From assembly GCA_032095175.1 (NCBI GenBank), contig DAMCZI010000085.1, forward strand, positions 1 through 7,597: a stretch of 7,597 nt of DNA, in the 5' to 3' direction. The DNA is from DAMCZI01 sp032095175. Its GTDB lineage: Bacteria; Bacillota; Clostridia; Clostridiales; Caloramatoraceae. Under the pieces are notes generated by a model that saw nothing but the letters and a program-made list of their open reading frames with translations, ran no database searches and was not told the DNA's origin. The translations under genes were made by a program, and so were the position numbers. Shown here in pieces: positions 1-6,449 of this stretch. How positions within the stretch are numbered: position 1 is the stretch's first letter; every line of letters begins with the position of its first letter.

Positions 1-16
1 CCCTTCGCCCGCACCA
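1..16 (+). tRNA. 3' end of a tRNA gene (possibly tRNA-Leu), truncated by the window
   Basis: The first 16 bases read as the 3' end of a tRNA: five bases of T-stem (CCCTT), a seven-base acceptor strand (CGCCCGC), discriminator A and an encoded CCA. A T-rich hairpin terminator follows one base later, as expected for a stable RNA transcript. The acceptor strand predicts a 5' end GCGGGCG. Together with discriminator A this fits a tRNA-Leu, but the anticodon lies outside the window, so the isotype is a guess. The tRNA reading itself is fairly secure. Confidence 0.75.
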
Positions 17-17
17 C

Positions 18-52
18 AAAAAAGTCAACAGTTATATGCTGTTGGCTTTTTT
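18..52 (+). terminator. Intrinsic terminator after the tRNA, possibly bidirectional
   Basis: GTCAACAG (24-31) pairs with CTGTTGGC (39-46) with one G-T wobble around a 7-base loop. Six A before the stem face six T after it. In the plus direction this ends the tRNA transcript. The A-run becomes a U-tract on the minus strand, so the same hairpin could also stop transcription coming out of the RidA-like gene, whose stop codon is at 130. Confidence 0.85.
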
Positions 53-129
53 ATTTGTACATTAAGATCAAGATATGATATAACTCAAGCTAAAATTATG
101 TTATGTCAACTCTACAAATCGGAATTTAT

Positions 130-486
130 TTAATTCTCTCTGAAAGCTATTGCATCAACCTGAAAGTCAATTCCATCTCTAATAAAATTTGTTTCATATG
201 CCTTTCTTGCTGGATATTTTCCTTCAAATCTTTCCTTAATTATTTCTCCTAAAAACGATAAATCTTTAATATCTCTAAATAAGCAATCCATTTGCACTAC
301 AGATTTCAATGTCAAGCCTATCTTTTCAAGTCTTTCACTCAAAACATCAAATGCACCATTTATTTGGTTTTCGATTGATTGTCCCTCACTCTTCATGCAA
401 TAGCTGATATAAACATAATCCCCTGCCTCAACAATCGCAGAGTGTGCCCATTCTTTGTCTATTTCTGTTCTTATAATTTCTCTCAT
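130..486 (-). CDS. RidA/YjgF/UK114-family protein
   Basis: This 118-residue protein matches the usual length and C-terminal pattern of the Rid family. These are small trimeric cytosolic proteins, and the RidA branch hydrolyses reactive enamine/imine intermediates made by PLP enzymes. The motif YPARKAYE (91-98) carries the family's key arginine at R94, and the ending FQVDAIAFRE matches the conserved last strand. E. coli RidA has Glu in that strand, whereas here it is Asp (D111). The residue aligned with E. coli Asn88 appears to be Gly. It may therefore belong to a Rid subgroup other than true RidA, and deaminase activity cannot be assumed. The start is supported by AAGGAG at 495-500, 8 bases upstream. 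The gene is last in the minus-strand series and runs towards the tRNA terminator. Family assignment is confident; substrate is unknown. Confidence 0.88.
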   Translation of the reverse strand: MREIIRTEIDKEWAHSAIVEAGDYVYISYCMKSEGQSIENQINGAFDVLSERLEKIGLTLKSVVQMDCLFRDIKDLSFLGEIIKERFEGKYPARKAYETNFIRDGIDFQVDAIAFREN

Positions 487-592
487 TCTACATTCTCCTT
501 GTATTTTATTTTCATTACAAATTACTATTTACATTACTTAATTTCAAATTGAATTTACAAAGAAACAGAAAACTGATATTTATCGCGGAGTT

Positions 593-1156
593 TTACTTTG
601 CTTCATCAATCCTTTTGATGGTATCTTCACGAACAGCTTGTCTTAAAGATTTCAAATAATCGGAGAACGCAACCTTATCATCTGCGTAGGTTAAATTGAG
701 TTCAAATTCTTTCGGAATCCAAGTAGACAAGTCGGACATATTGTGCTGTATCAATGCTTCAAGGCCATCAATGGCTTTATAAATTTGAGCTTCAACTGTT
801 TTACGCTCTGCCATTTCCTCATAAAGTTCTCGCATTTCTACTGCATATTCCTCTGGCAAGGAATGAACCCAGCTATACAGCAGATTTTCTTCGGTCTTCT
901 CATGGGCTTGGTTCTTTTCAAAAGTAGGAATATCTCCAGTAAAACATTCTCCCAAGTCGTGAATAATGCACATTCTGATAACCTTATCCATATCAGCTTC
1001 GGTGAACTCATCCCTCATTAAGAAAGCCATCAAGGTCATCATCCAACTATGCTCTGCAACACTCTCGTGTCTGCCTTTGGAAGTATAGCAATGGCGAGTT
1101 GTATCTTTCAGCCTTTCGGCGACCAATAATGCATTCAATAATTTTCTTGCTTCCAT
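593..1156 (-). CDS. HD-domain phosphohydrolase, YfbR/HDDC2 5'-deoxynucleotidase type
   Basis: This 187-residue soluble protein carries the full HD metal-binding set: H36 in ESVAEHSW, H66-D67 in CIIHDLGE, and D130 in KAIDGLEA. E70 and the GDIP motif (D75) are also present. This spacing and length are typical of the YfbR/HDDC2 group, which removes phosphate from deoxyribonucleoside 5'-monophosphates. An Arg-rich segment before H36 would suit phosphate binding. Two in-frame ATGs lie close together. AGGGGG at 1165-1170 is 8 bases from the ATG at 1154-1156 but only 2 bases from the ATG at 1160-1162, so the inner start is preferred; the outer one would add Met-Asp. G+C is visibly higher here (about 40% in sampled lines) than in the DinB-like gene next to it (about 25%), suggesting a different history. 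The exact substrate is inferred from family only. Confidence 0.87.
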   Translation of the reverse strand: MEARKLLNALLVAERLKDTTRHCYTSKGRHESVAEHSWMMTLMAFLMRDEFTEADMDKVIRMCIIHDLGECFTGDIPTFEKNQAHEKTEENLLYSWVHSLPEEYAVEMRELYEEMAERKTVEAQIYKAIDGLEALIQHNMSDLSTWIPKEFELNLTYADDKVAFSDYLKSLRQAVREDTIKRIDEAK

Positions 1157-1164
1157 ATCCATTT

Positions 1165-1170
1165 CCCCCT
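1165..1170 (-). promoter_or_regulatory. Shine-Dalgarno that decides the HD-protein start
   Basis: AGGGGG on the minus strand lies 8 bases from the ATG ending at 1156, but only 2 bases from the upstream ATG ending at 1162, which is too close for normal initiation. Confidence 0.6.
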
Positions 1171-1249
1171 ACAAATTACTATTTTCCAGTCATCTCCATA
1201 AGTTGGAATTTGACGAAAAATGTGTGTGCACATAATCCTTATATAAGTA

Positions 1250-1897
1250 TCATTTTTTTATCTTGTTAATTATTCTTAAGCAACCATCCAGGTGTAACAT
1301 CTGATGTCTTGAAAATGGCATTAACAACAATCCAGCAAAGGTTTTATTACACCAATAATCAACAAGCCAAAAGGCATTCTCATCATCTGACACAGTGTGA
1401 AGTTTTAACAACTCTGTTTTTCTCTCGTCGGATACCTTAGTTTTTGAATCTTCATAACTCATATCCTTTATTATATTATTTGTATTAGTTAAAACATCAG
1501 TTGCATAATTTCTCAATTGATTTATATCTAACATTGCACTAAATTCAACTAATTTATCACGTGATATCTCATTACCTGTAGTTATAATAGGAGAATTCAA
1601 TAATTTGTCATAATTCTTTGTAAAGAAAATTTGTTCTGTTGCTGCAATTAAAGTGTTTGATGTAATATCTTCAATTCTAGTCAGATGGTATAAATAATAT
1701 GCTATCGTCTTATCTGTGGCAAGAGGCATTTTTACGAAATCCTCATTGTTACAAGCAGTAAATATATAATCATATATTGACATCAATTCATATCTAAGCT
1801 CAAGTAGTTTTTGCTTACCAAGTTCAAAAGAGTTTTTTCTTTTTATGTTTGTTTGAAAGGACTTAAAAATTTCTGAACGCTCCTGTTTTGATTTCAT
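1250..1897 (-). CDS. DinB-like family protein (putative metal-dependent four-helix enzyme)
   Basis: This 215-residue protein is predicted to be mostly helical. It has a DinB-superfamily His pattern: H71 in YYLYHLTRIEDI, and a C-terminal pair H198 and H202 in SRHQMLHLDG. In DinB/YfiT-like proteins three such histidines bind a divalent metal, and some members transfer low-molecular-weight thiols. No substrate can be named here. The segment HLTRIEDITSNTLI resembles a subgroup common in Clostridia. The frame is open three bases further to a TTG, but AAGGAG at 1905-1910 is 7 bases from the ATG at 1895-1897, so that ATG is chosen. A strong promoter lies at 1975-2003, about 80 bases upstream, so the gene probably has its own transcript. 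It is very AT-rich. The HD-domain gene lies 93 bases downstream with no obvious terminator between, so read-through is possible. Confidence 0.7.
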   Translation of the reverse strand: MKSKQERSEIFKSFQTNIKRKNSFELGKQKLLELRYELMSIYDYIFTACNNEDFVKMPLATDKTIAYYLYHLTRIEDITSNTLIAATEQIFFTKNYDKLLNSPIITTGNEISRDKLVEFSAMLDINQLRNYATDVLTNTNNIIKDMSYEDSKTKVSDERKTELLKLHTVSDDENAFWLVDYWCNKTFAGLLLMPFSRHQMLHLDGCLRIINKIKK

Positions 1898-1974
1898 CAA
1901 ATCACTCCTTAGAATTTTTTATTCTCATTATAAAATAATTTTCTCTTCAAATTCCTAATATTCTGTCCAAAGAA

Positions 1975-2003
1975 ATTATAAGTCAATTATTGGTATATAT
2001 CAA
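1975..2003 (-). promoter_or_regulatory. Sigma-A-type promoter for the DinB-like gene
   Basis: On the minus strand TTGATA (1998-2003) is followed by a 17-base spacer and a perfect TATAAT (1975-1980). Transcription would start near 1968, leaving an AT-rich leader of about 70 bases before the ATG at 1897. This is the best promoter match in the gene-bearing part of the window. Confidence 0.7.
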
Positions 2004-2207
2004 GAAAAGAACCCTATTAAATATAAAAGCCTTAATTATAAAAGATGTAAATGAGCCCCCTAGCATTTTTCTCGTACTTTCTTTGCTAGAGTAATTTATA
2101 TACCTGAATATGTGGATATGATATAACATTTAAATCTTTGTTAATAGAGGATGATTTAATACTATTACGACACAATTTAAGAATGTCACGAATTAACGCC
2201 ATTCTAA
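2004..2207. other. Intergenic region between the Vat/CatB gene and the DinB-like promoter
   Basis: No convincing coding frame is visible here. The only structure seen is a weak six-base inverted repeat, CTAGCA (2060-2065) with TGCTAG (2084-2089), around an 18-base loop. It lacks a U-tract, so it is not called a terminator. No clear terminator for the upstream Vat/CatB transcript was found. Confidence 0.5.
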
Positions 2208-2843
2208 TTATGAATTTAATTTTTCTAACAACTTAACATTTGCCTTCATAATATTGGACAAATGTTTTTGAACAGTTTCATCATCCCAATTCCACCATTG
2301 TAATTTTATTAATTTTGCTATTATGTCTTCAGAAAAGCGTTTTCTAATTTCTTTTGCAGGTATTCCACCAACAATTGTATATGGGGGAACATCCTTTGTT
2401 ACAACTGCTCTTGTACCTATTATTGCCCCATCTCCTACATGAACTCCTTGCATAATTACTGCTTCATAACCAATCCAAACATCATTTCCAATTACTATAT
2501 CACCGTGATTATCCCATGCTTCAGTTATATCAGCACCACTCAATCCCCATTCTTCATAAAATATAGGGAATGGATAAGTTGAAAGTGATGTCATATTATG
2601 GTTTCCAGATGTGAACATAAATTTAGCACCACAAGCAATGGAGCAATACTTTCCAATGATTAACCTATCATTATTAATTGGATAATGATATAGGACATTG
2701 TTTGTTTCAAACTTTGTTGGGTCATTTACAAAATCATTATACATGGTATAATCTCCAACAATAATATTAGGCTTTGTAATAGTAGGTTTTAAATATACTG
2801 TTTCTTTATCTCCGGTTCTTGGATAAATTTTTTTTCTATCCAT
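2208..2843 (-). CDS. Vat/CatB-type xenobiotic O-acetyltransferase (left-handed beta-helix)
   Basis: This 211-residue protein belongs to the hexapeptide-repeat xenobiotic acetyltransferase family. It includes streptogramin A acetyltransferases (Vat) and type B chloramphenicol acetyltransferases (CatB); both are cytosolic trimers using acetyl-CoA. Landmarks in order are NVLYHYPINNDRLIIGKYCSI (49-69, Vat-like), the catalytic histidine H82 in SGNHNM, STYPF (88-92), and GDIVIGNDVWIG (114-125). Then come the repeats GVHVGDGAIIGTRAVVTKDV (133-152), the cofactor-site segment IVGGIPAKEIRKRF (157-170), and the WWNW motif (183-186). The Vat-like N-terminal part and catalytic His suggest drug acetylation, but the stretch EEWGLSGADITEAWDNHGD (97-115) differs from the Vat(D) sequence I recall. 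Streptogramin, chloramphenicol or another acceptor cannot be separated by eye. AGGAGG at 2849-2854, 5 bases upstream, supports the start. A stable hairpin precedes that site. Confidence 0.85.
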   Translation of the reverse strand: MDRKKIYPRTGDKETVYLKPTITKPNIIVGDYTMYNDFVNDPTKFETNNVLYHYPINNDRLIIGKYCSIACGAKFMFTSGNHNMTSLSTYPFPIFYEEWGLSGADITEAWDNHGDIVIGNDVWIGYEAVIMQGVHVGDGAIIGTRAVVTKDVPPYTIVGGIPAKEIRKRFSEDIIAKLIKLQWWNWDDETVQKHLSNIMKANVKLLEKLNS

Positions 2844-2863
2844 AACTTCCTCCTATAATTTAA

Positions 2864-2895
2864 AAATTTGTTTTGCATTATTGCAAAATGAATTT
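2864..2895 (-). promoter_or_regulatory. 14-bp-stem hairpin in the leader of the Vat/CatB gene
   Basis: TTTTGCA (2871-2877) and TGCAAAA (2882-2888) pair perfectly around a 4-base loop. The stem extends outward by seven more pairs, two of them G-T, to 2864 and 2895. The hairpin ends about 10 bases before AGGAGG (2849-2854). On the minus strand its 3' arm ends in a T-rich run. It could be a weak terminator for the ANT(6) transcript, an attenuator or translational control element, or a protein-binding palindrome. Confidence 0.45.
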
Positions 2896-2941
2896 AATAC
2901 ATAAAATAAGAAGATTGTGATAAGTTTACCTCTTAATAGTA

Positions 2942-3814
2942 TTAGTATATTTCTTTTGCATCTTTGGGTAATATATAGACATCTTTTAGAAACTTTAAAC
3001 TGTTATTTGCTTCGATTTCGTTATATGCAACATGCATTCTACAAGATACATCCCTGGCGATATCATTAAATAAATCACACATGGTAAAAACTGATTCCCA
3101 AATATCTTTTGTTTTTCCTGAGGGATATGTATTTAAAAATGCAGTCCACTTCTCATTTTCCAACCACCTATACATGTACTTGCCCGATTTTCCGATGCTA
3201 ACACAAAAATTTGTTTGGAATCCTATTTTCCATCCTATCAAACGTATTAATTGAGGTCGAACACAATAATTTAGCATATCCATTACATAGGGTATTTCTT
3301 CTCGCCATAAGCCCTTTGCAACATTATTTAGACACCACCAATATTCATTACAAGTATCTAAAAATTGACGTTCTGTCGGTTTCTTTATCCAATAATCCTT
3401 ATCTGTCTCCTCTGGTATATCAGGTAAACATTTATCTTTATCAAATAATATTTTACAAAGCCTGTCGCCTTTAATTTCTTCTAGCACATGTGATAATGTA
3501 CATACATGCAAATCCAAACGGTTTCCGTCAGTAAATTGAATAAGCCACCCATAACAATTTTCCACATCATTTGGATAATAAGAATTGTCTTCAGGATATT
3601 GCATATATAATCGCTCACCAAATTGATCAATCCATTTTTTTTGTTCACGAAATGACTTTGTTTCTTCAACAACATATACGATATCATAATCTTGAAAAAT
3701 ATCCTTTATAGCATTTGGATTTGTTCTTGAACCATTCATATAAACTGCACGAATTCTTTCATCATTCTCTGCAATATTCAATATTGAATTAAACATTTCT
3801 TGCTCTGTACGCAT
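2942..3814 (-). CDS. ANT(6)-type aminoglycoside 6-adenylyltransferase homologue (AadE/AadK-like)
   Basis: This 290-residue protein resembles ANT(6) enzymes along its whole length; the family is about 280-300 residues. These enzymes inactivate streptomycin by transferring AMP from ATP to the 6-hydroxyl. The nucleotidyltransferase core is intact: GSR (28-30), the metal-binding pair D42 and D44 in FQDYDIVY, and a third acidic residue D101 in NRLDLHV. Family segments KPTERQFLDTCNEYWW, the VRPQLIRLIGWKIG region and SIGKSGKY follow. The open frame extends to a TTG at 3824-3826, but the ribosome binding site GGAGGT (3819-3824) overlaps that codon. The ATG at 3812-3814 gives MRTEQEM, matching the MRSEKEM start of known ANT(6). 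It is clearly divergent from the mobile aadE as I remember it, so it is probably a chromosomal or environmental variant. Streptomycin as substrate is inferred. Confidence 0.87.
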   Translation of the reverse strand: MRTEQEMFNSILNIAENDERIRAVYMNGSRTNPNAIKDIFQDYDIVYVVEETKSFREQKKWIDQFGERLYMQYPEDNSYYPNDVENCYGWLIQFTDGNRLDLHVCTLSHVLEEIKGDRLCKILFDKDKCLPDIPEETDKDYWIKKPTERQFLDTCNEYWWCLNNVAKGLWREEIPYVMDMLNYCVRPQLIRLIGWKIGFQTNFCVSIGKSGKYMYRWLENEKWTAFLNTYPSGKTKDIWESVFTMCDLFNDIARDVSCRMHVAYNEIEANNSLKFLKDVYILPKDAKEIY

Positions 3815-3818
3815 TTCT

Positions 3819-3824
3819 ACCTCC
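3819..3824 (-). promoter_or_regulatory. Shine-Dalgarno that decides the ANT(6) start
   Basis: GGAGGT lies 4 bases before the ATG at 3812-3814 and overlaps the upstream in-frame TTG, so that TTG cannot be the main start. Confidence 0.75.
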
Positions 3825-3826
3825 AA

Positions 3827-4025
3827 AATATAAACATTATCAGCTAAAGATTATGCTCATTTACTAAGTTTACTTACTTTACAGATGTTATTCCATCTAA
3901 TAAATGCAGATCACCTAAGCTGATGAAGCAAAGATAATAATCCTTTTTTTGCTAGATCAAAATTGTAAATGTCTCTTTCTTCCATTATTAATCATTTCCT
4001 TGATATAATCAATAACAGTAGCTTA
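3827..4025. other. Leader region of the ANT(6) gene, with a doubtful 24-codon ORF
   Basis: The stretch is about 200 bases and AT-rich. On the minus strand a 24-residue frame (3911-3985, ending GLLSLLHQLR) is preceded at 11 bases by AAGGA. The spacing is long and I do not recognise the peptide. A TTGATT with an AATGAT-like box 17 bases later is a weak promoter candidate near 3990-4010. No clear terminator or promoter can be fixed for the ANT(6) gene. Confidence 0.3.
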
Positions 4026-4182
4026 GGCACATTAAAAAAATAAATAAGTCATCTTACTCGTCCTTTTAATTCTTTTCGTCGTTACTCAATCACTTACATA
4101 CAGTTAGTATGCGCGTGATTGAGTGCCTAGAAAATAATTAAAATTACTTCGTAATCTGACTCATTTATTTTTTTAATGTGCC
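4026..4182. mobile_element. 157-bp MITE-like palindromic element with TTA target duplication
   Basis: The two ends are inverted repeats of 26 bp with a single mismatch (4162), both starting GGCACATTAAAAAAAT and running inward to AGTCA. The outer base pair 4025/4183 extends this to 27 bp. The interior is also self-complementary. ACTCAATCAC (4084-4093) pairs with GTGATTGAGT (4115-4124), and inside that CATAC (4097-4101) pairs with GTATG (4107-4111) around a 5-base loop. TTTTAATT-rich arms at 4064-4077 and 4131-4144 also nearly match. TTA flanks the element on both sides (4023-4025 and 4183-4185), which fits a 3-bp target duplication. No transposase is encoded, so movement would depend on an IS elsewhere. 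A TNA duplication is known for some IS5-family groups, but the parent IS is not identified. A large intergenic RNA hairpin or terminator is the alternative. Confidence 0.6.
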
Positions 4183-4450
4183 TTAATAACATTTTTATGT
4201 ATATATGCGTCTGCTTGTCCAAGAGCACCAATAACTTATGAAATATGCTTACCATATTTAATATTCACTTTGCATCAAAAATTAAACTTTTCAGAGCGGT
4301 CATATCTATATATAAGTCAAAAATTCTATTACATTCTGTCTTTTTAAACATCCTAAGGTCGTACCAATATAGCAGGGCTGTTTAAAAAAACAAAATGTAA
4401 AGAATTTTACGATTTATATATAGCTCAATCCTATATGACATTATGCCTTC
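4183..4450. other. Intergenic region downstream of the ABC-class ATPase
   Basis: About 270 bases of AT-rich DNA with no convincing gene. The only signal noted is a weak terminator candidate close to the ATPase stop codon. A 42-codon minus-strand frame (4127-4255) has no Shine-Dalgarno and runs into the palindromic element, so it is not called. Confidence 0.4.
4384..4410 (-). terminator. Weak intrinsic terminator candidate for the ATPase gene
   Basis: On the minus strand GTAAA (4406-4410) pairs with TTTAC (4397-4401) around a 4-base loop. It is followed by ATTTTGTTTTTTT down to 4384. The U-tract is good but the five-pair AU-rich stem is poor. It lies about 40 bases after the ATPase stop. Confidence 0.35.
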
Positions 4451-6229
4451 TTATATAAATTTGATATTTCTCATTCGGTTAATTGCTGCCATTAACTCTA
4501 TTTTTCTAGGAAGCTCAAGCCATCGCTCCGTTAAAAAAATGCATGGAAAAACACTATCTAATCCCTTTGCTTCAATTTCTCTATATATTGCTGAAACAGC
4601 TTCCTCTATATTAATAATCTCTTCAGAAGCTTTCACCTCCATAAAACGCAGCATGTATGCTAATGCATTTAGTTGAGGATGTGATATTATTCCATGAAGC
4701 ATACGAACATCAAGCTTCTCATCGCCTATTAGGATAGTCTCTCTACCTGCAACATCCAATTGTTCTGTTCCCTGTTCCTTTGGATAAGGAGTAAAACCTT
4801 TACACATTATTTTGCGATTGTGATACCAGTTTACAGGATGCAAATTATCCTCGATATAAGATTCTAAAGAGCCATTGCAAATCGCCTTTGCTTCACTTGT
4901 GAAATTATAGGCTTTAAATTCATCCATAAGAATTACATTGTCTGCAACCTCAAGATATTCACCACTGCCCCCTATTACAAGTATTGTTGATATTCCTGTT
5001 ACACTAAACAGCTGCTGCACCCTATCAGTAAAGGGAGTTATAGGTTCTTTTTTAACGAGCTGTTTCATACGAGAATCTCTAATCATAAAGTTTGTAGCAC
5101 TCTTATCTTCATCAATTAAAAACAGCTTTGAACCAAAATCTATGGCTTCCATAATATTTGCGGCTTGAGAGGTACTGCCACTTGCATGATCAGTTGAAAA
5201 TGAGTTTACATCTGATGACGGGATCCACTTAATGAATGGAGATAAATCTACCTTCTGAATTGAACGCCCATCTTCTGCAGATATCTTTACAGCACTATCA
5301 TCAGTTATTACATACTCACGCCCATCCTTGGGAATATGATTATACACCCCTGCAGCTATTGCCTCAAGCAAGGTGCTTTTGCCAGAATATCCTCCGCCAG
5401 TAATTACAGTAACACCTTTTTTAATTCCCATGCCAGCTATAACCTTTTCATTATTAAGTTGGATTTTTATTTTATCTACATTAGGACTGCTAAATGGTAT
5501 GGAGTTTTCCAGAGGTAATTGTGTTCCCTTTGAGCGCGGTAATATACTTCCATTAGCTACAAAACAGCAGTAAGAGCTTTCTTTTAAAAACAGACGAATA
5601 TGCTCTTGGATTGATGCAGTTTCAAGCCAACTGTTTACAGCAACCTGGTCAAAGTTATCTATAAACTCATCAATTATCTGTGGCAAGTCCTTAGTCATCA
5701 TTCTTGCAGCTTTTTTACCATTTATGGTTAACTTCTTTTCTCTATCCTTATAAATAGGAAGTAAGGCCTGTATCATTATATACAAATGATTATCCTGTGC
5801 TAAAAAGGAACAGTTGCGCTGCACTATCTCTTGACTTGGTTCATGGATATAGAGCATACCTGTAATCTTTGCTTCTTTTGTACGGCTTAAATATTCCACA
5901 TTTTTTCTTCTTACATAGGTTCCAAAGCTTCTAAGGCAGTAATCTTCAATTGCTAGTTTCTGTTGTGTTGAATATGAATTTGTATTATCAAGATTTAAAT
6001 ATTTCAAGGGTATTTTAATTGTAATGGTTGGCTTTTCAAGGAGAAGCTTATGTGTAACATCAAATTTTAATTCTATATCCCTATAATAATAGTAAGGGCC
6101 TAATACCGTTGCTTGTAAATCTGGCCTTAACTTAAGGGATAAAAGATGTGAATCATCCTCATAAACTTTACGGTAATAGGATACATTGCAGTCATCAATA
6201 CCTATTAATATATTTCTTAATCTTTTCAT
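4451..6229 (-). CDS. COG3044-type 'ATPase of the ABC class'
   Basis: This 592-residue cytosolic protein has no membrane segments. It matches the poorly understood ABC-class ATPase family, whose trypanosome member MRB1590 is linked to mitochondrial RNA editing. An N-terminal domain (about 1-240) precedes the ATPase. The Walker A is GGGYSGKST (278-286), the signature region is ASGSTSQAANIMEA (349-362), and the Walker B is LFLIDEDKSATNFM (369-382) with D373 and E374. A further strand TILVIGGSGEYLEVADNVILMD (415-436) follows. A basic helical C-terminal domain ends the protein. All ATPase motifs look intact, so it should bind and hydrolyse ATP. RNA binding is an inference from the eukaryotic homologue. 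The open frame continues to a TTG at 6245-6247, but AGAGGTG (6236-6242) is about 6 bases from the ATG at 6227-6229, which is preferred. Upstream are a short ORF and a terminator hairpin that may control expression. Confidence 0.85.
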   Translation of the reverse strand: MKRLRNILIGIDDCNVSYYRKVYEDDSHLLSLKLRPDLQATVLGPYYYYRDIELKFDVTHKLLLEKPTITIKIPLKYLNLDNTNSYSTQQKLAIEDYCLRSFGTYVRRKNVEYLSRTKEAKITGMLYIHEPSQEIVQRNCSFLAQDNHLYIMIQALLPIYKDREKKLTINGKKAARMMTKDLPQIIDEFIDNFDQVAVNSWLETASIQEHIRLFLKESSYCCFVANGSILPRSKGTQLPLENSIPFSSPNVDKIKIQLNNEKVIAGMGIKKGVTVITGGGYSGKSTLLEAIAAGVYNHIPKDGREYVITDDSAVKISAEDGRSIQKVDLSPFIKWIPSSDVNSFSTDHASGSTSQAANIMEAIDFGSKLFLIDEDKSATNFMIRDSRMKQLVKKEPITPFTDRVQQLFSVTGISTILVIGGSGEYLEVADNVILMDEFKAYNFTSEAKAICNGSLESYIEDNLHPVNWYHNRKIMCKGFTPYPKEQGTEQLDVAGRETILIGDEKLDVRMLHGIISHPQLNALAYMLRFMEVKASEEIINIEEAVSAIYREIEAKGLDSVFPCIFLTERWLELPRKIELMAAINRMRNIKFI

Positions 6230-6235
6230 AAACAA

Positions 6236-6242
6236 CACCTCT
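6236..6242 (-). promoter_or_regulatory. Shine-Dalgarno of the ATPase gene
   Basis: AGAGGTG on the minus strand is 6 bases from the ATG at 6227-6229. It lies inside the TTG-initiated longer frame, so it argues against that TTG start. Confidence 0.6.
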
Positions 6243-6283
6243 TTCAAAATATGATCGTTTTATTGGGTACATCATAATATATC

Positions 6284-6449
6284 TGACAATCAAATTAAGA
6301 AAAAGAAAACACCCCTGATAAAATTCAGAGGTGTTTTTACTCGATGCAAAAATAGTCCTAAAAATATACCTGCTTTTTAAGCCGGCAAATATCATAGGCG
6401 GGCAAAACACAATCTGAAATTATCGCTATTACTCTATATTTGATTGTCA
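6284..6449. repeat. 12-bp perfect inverted repeat bracketing the short ORF and terminator
   Basis: TGACAATCAAAT at 6284-6295 and its exact reverse complement ATTTGATTGTCA at 6438-6449 lie 142 bases apart. On the minus-strand RNA the first arm is the start of the 30-codon ORF. The second arm comes right after the terminator U-tract. They could pair only in a transcript that has passed the terminator. A mini-element with these as its ends is the alternative, but no target duplication is seen. Confidence 0.6.
6297..6337 (-). terminator. Intrinsic terminator/attenuator upstream of the ATPase gene
   Basis: Bases 6325-6337 pair with 6306-6318 to give a 13-bp stem and a 6-base loop. On the minus strand the single odd pair is a G-U wobble, whereas on the plus strand it is a C-A mismatch, so the hairpin is built for minus-strand RNA. 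A TTTTCTTTTTC tract follows. It lies after the GNAT gene and the short ORF and about 70 bases before the ATPase start. It could be a simple terminator for those or a regulated attenuator for the ATPase. Confidence 0.8.

Noticed and set aside
743..1021. Open frame of 92 codons on the plus strand
   Set aside because: It lies antisense inside the HD-domain gene, shows no family features and has no ribosome binding site. The conserved HD motifs are on the other strand.
516..1184. 15-bp direct repeat TACAAATTACTATTT at 516-530 and 1170-1184, upstream of both the RidA-like and HD-protein genes
   Set aside because: Identity stops at the edges, it is AT-rich, and by rough estimate such a match is not surprising in a window this size. 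A shared regulator site is possible but not supported.
1225..1232. TGTGCACA palindrome upstream of the HD-domain gene
   Set aside because: Only 8 bp and not positioned on a recognisable promoter.
3911..3985. 24-codon minus-strand ORF in the ANT(6) leader as a second leader peptide
   Set aside because: AAGGA is 11 bases from the ATG, no terminator or pairing partner follows, and the peptide is not recognised. Kept only as a note.
4010..4192. AATAACA near both ends of the MITE-like element as a longer target duplication
   Set aside because: The left copy is not adjacent to the element end, whereas TTA touches both ends.
4127..4255. 42-codon minus-strand frame
   Set aside because: No ribosome binding site is present, and its C-terminal half is the inverted repeat of the palindromic element.
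4443..5573. Several plus-strand open frames of 60-77 codons
   Set aside because: All are antisense to the ABC-class ATPase, whose Walker motifs establish the real frame.
6195..6410. 71-codon minus-strand frame over the ATPase leader
   Set aside because: It has no Shine-Dalgarno, crosses the terminator hairpin and overlaps the ATPase start; the 30-codon frame next to it has a far better initiation site.
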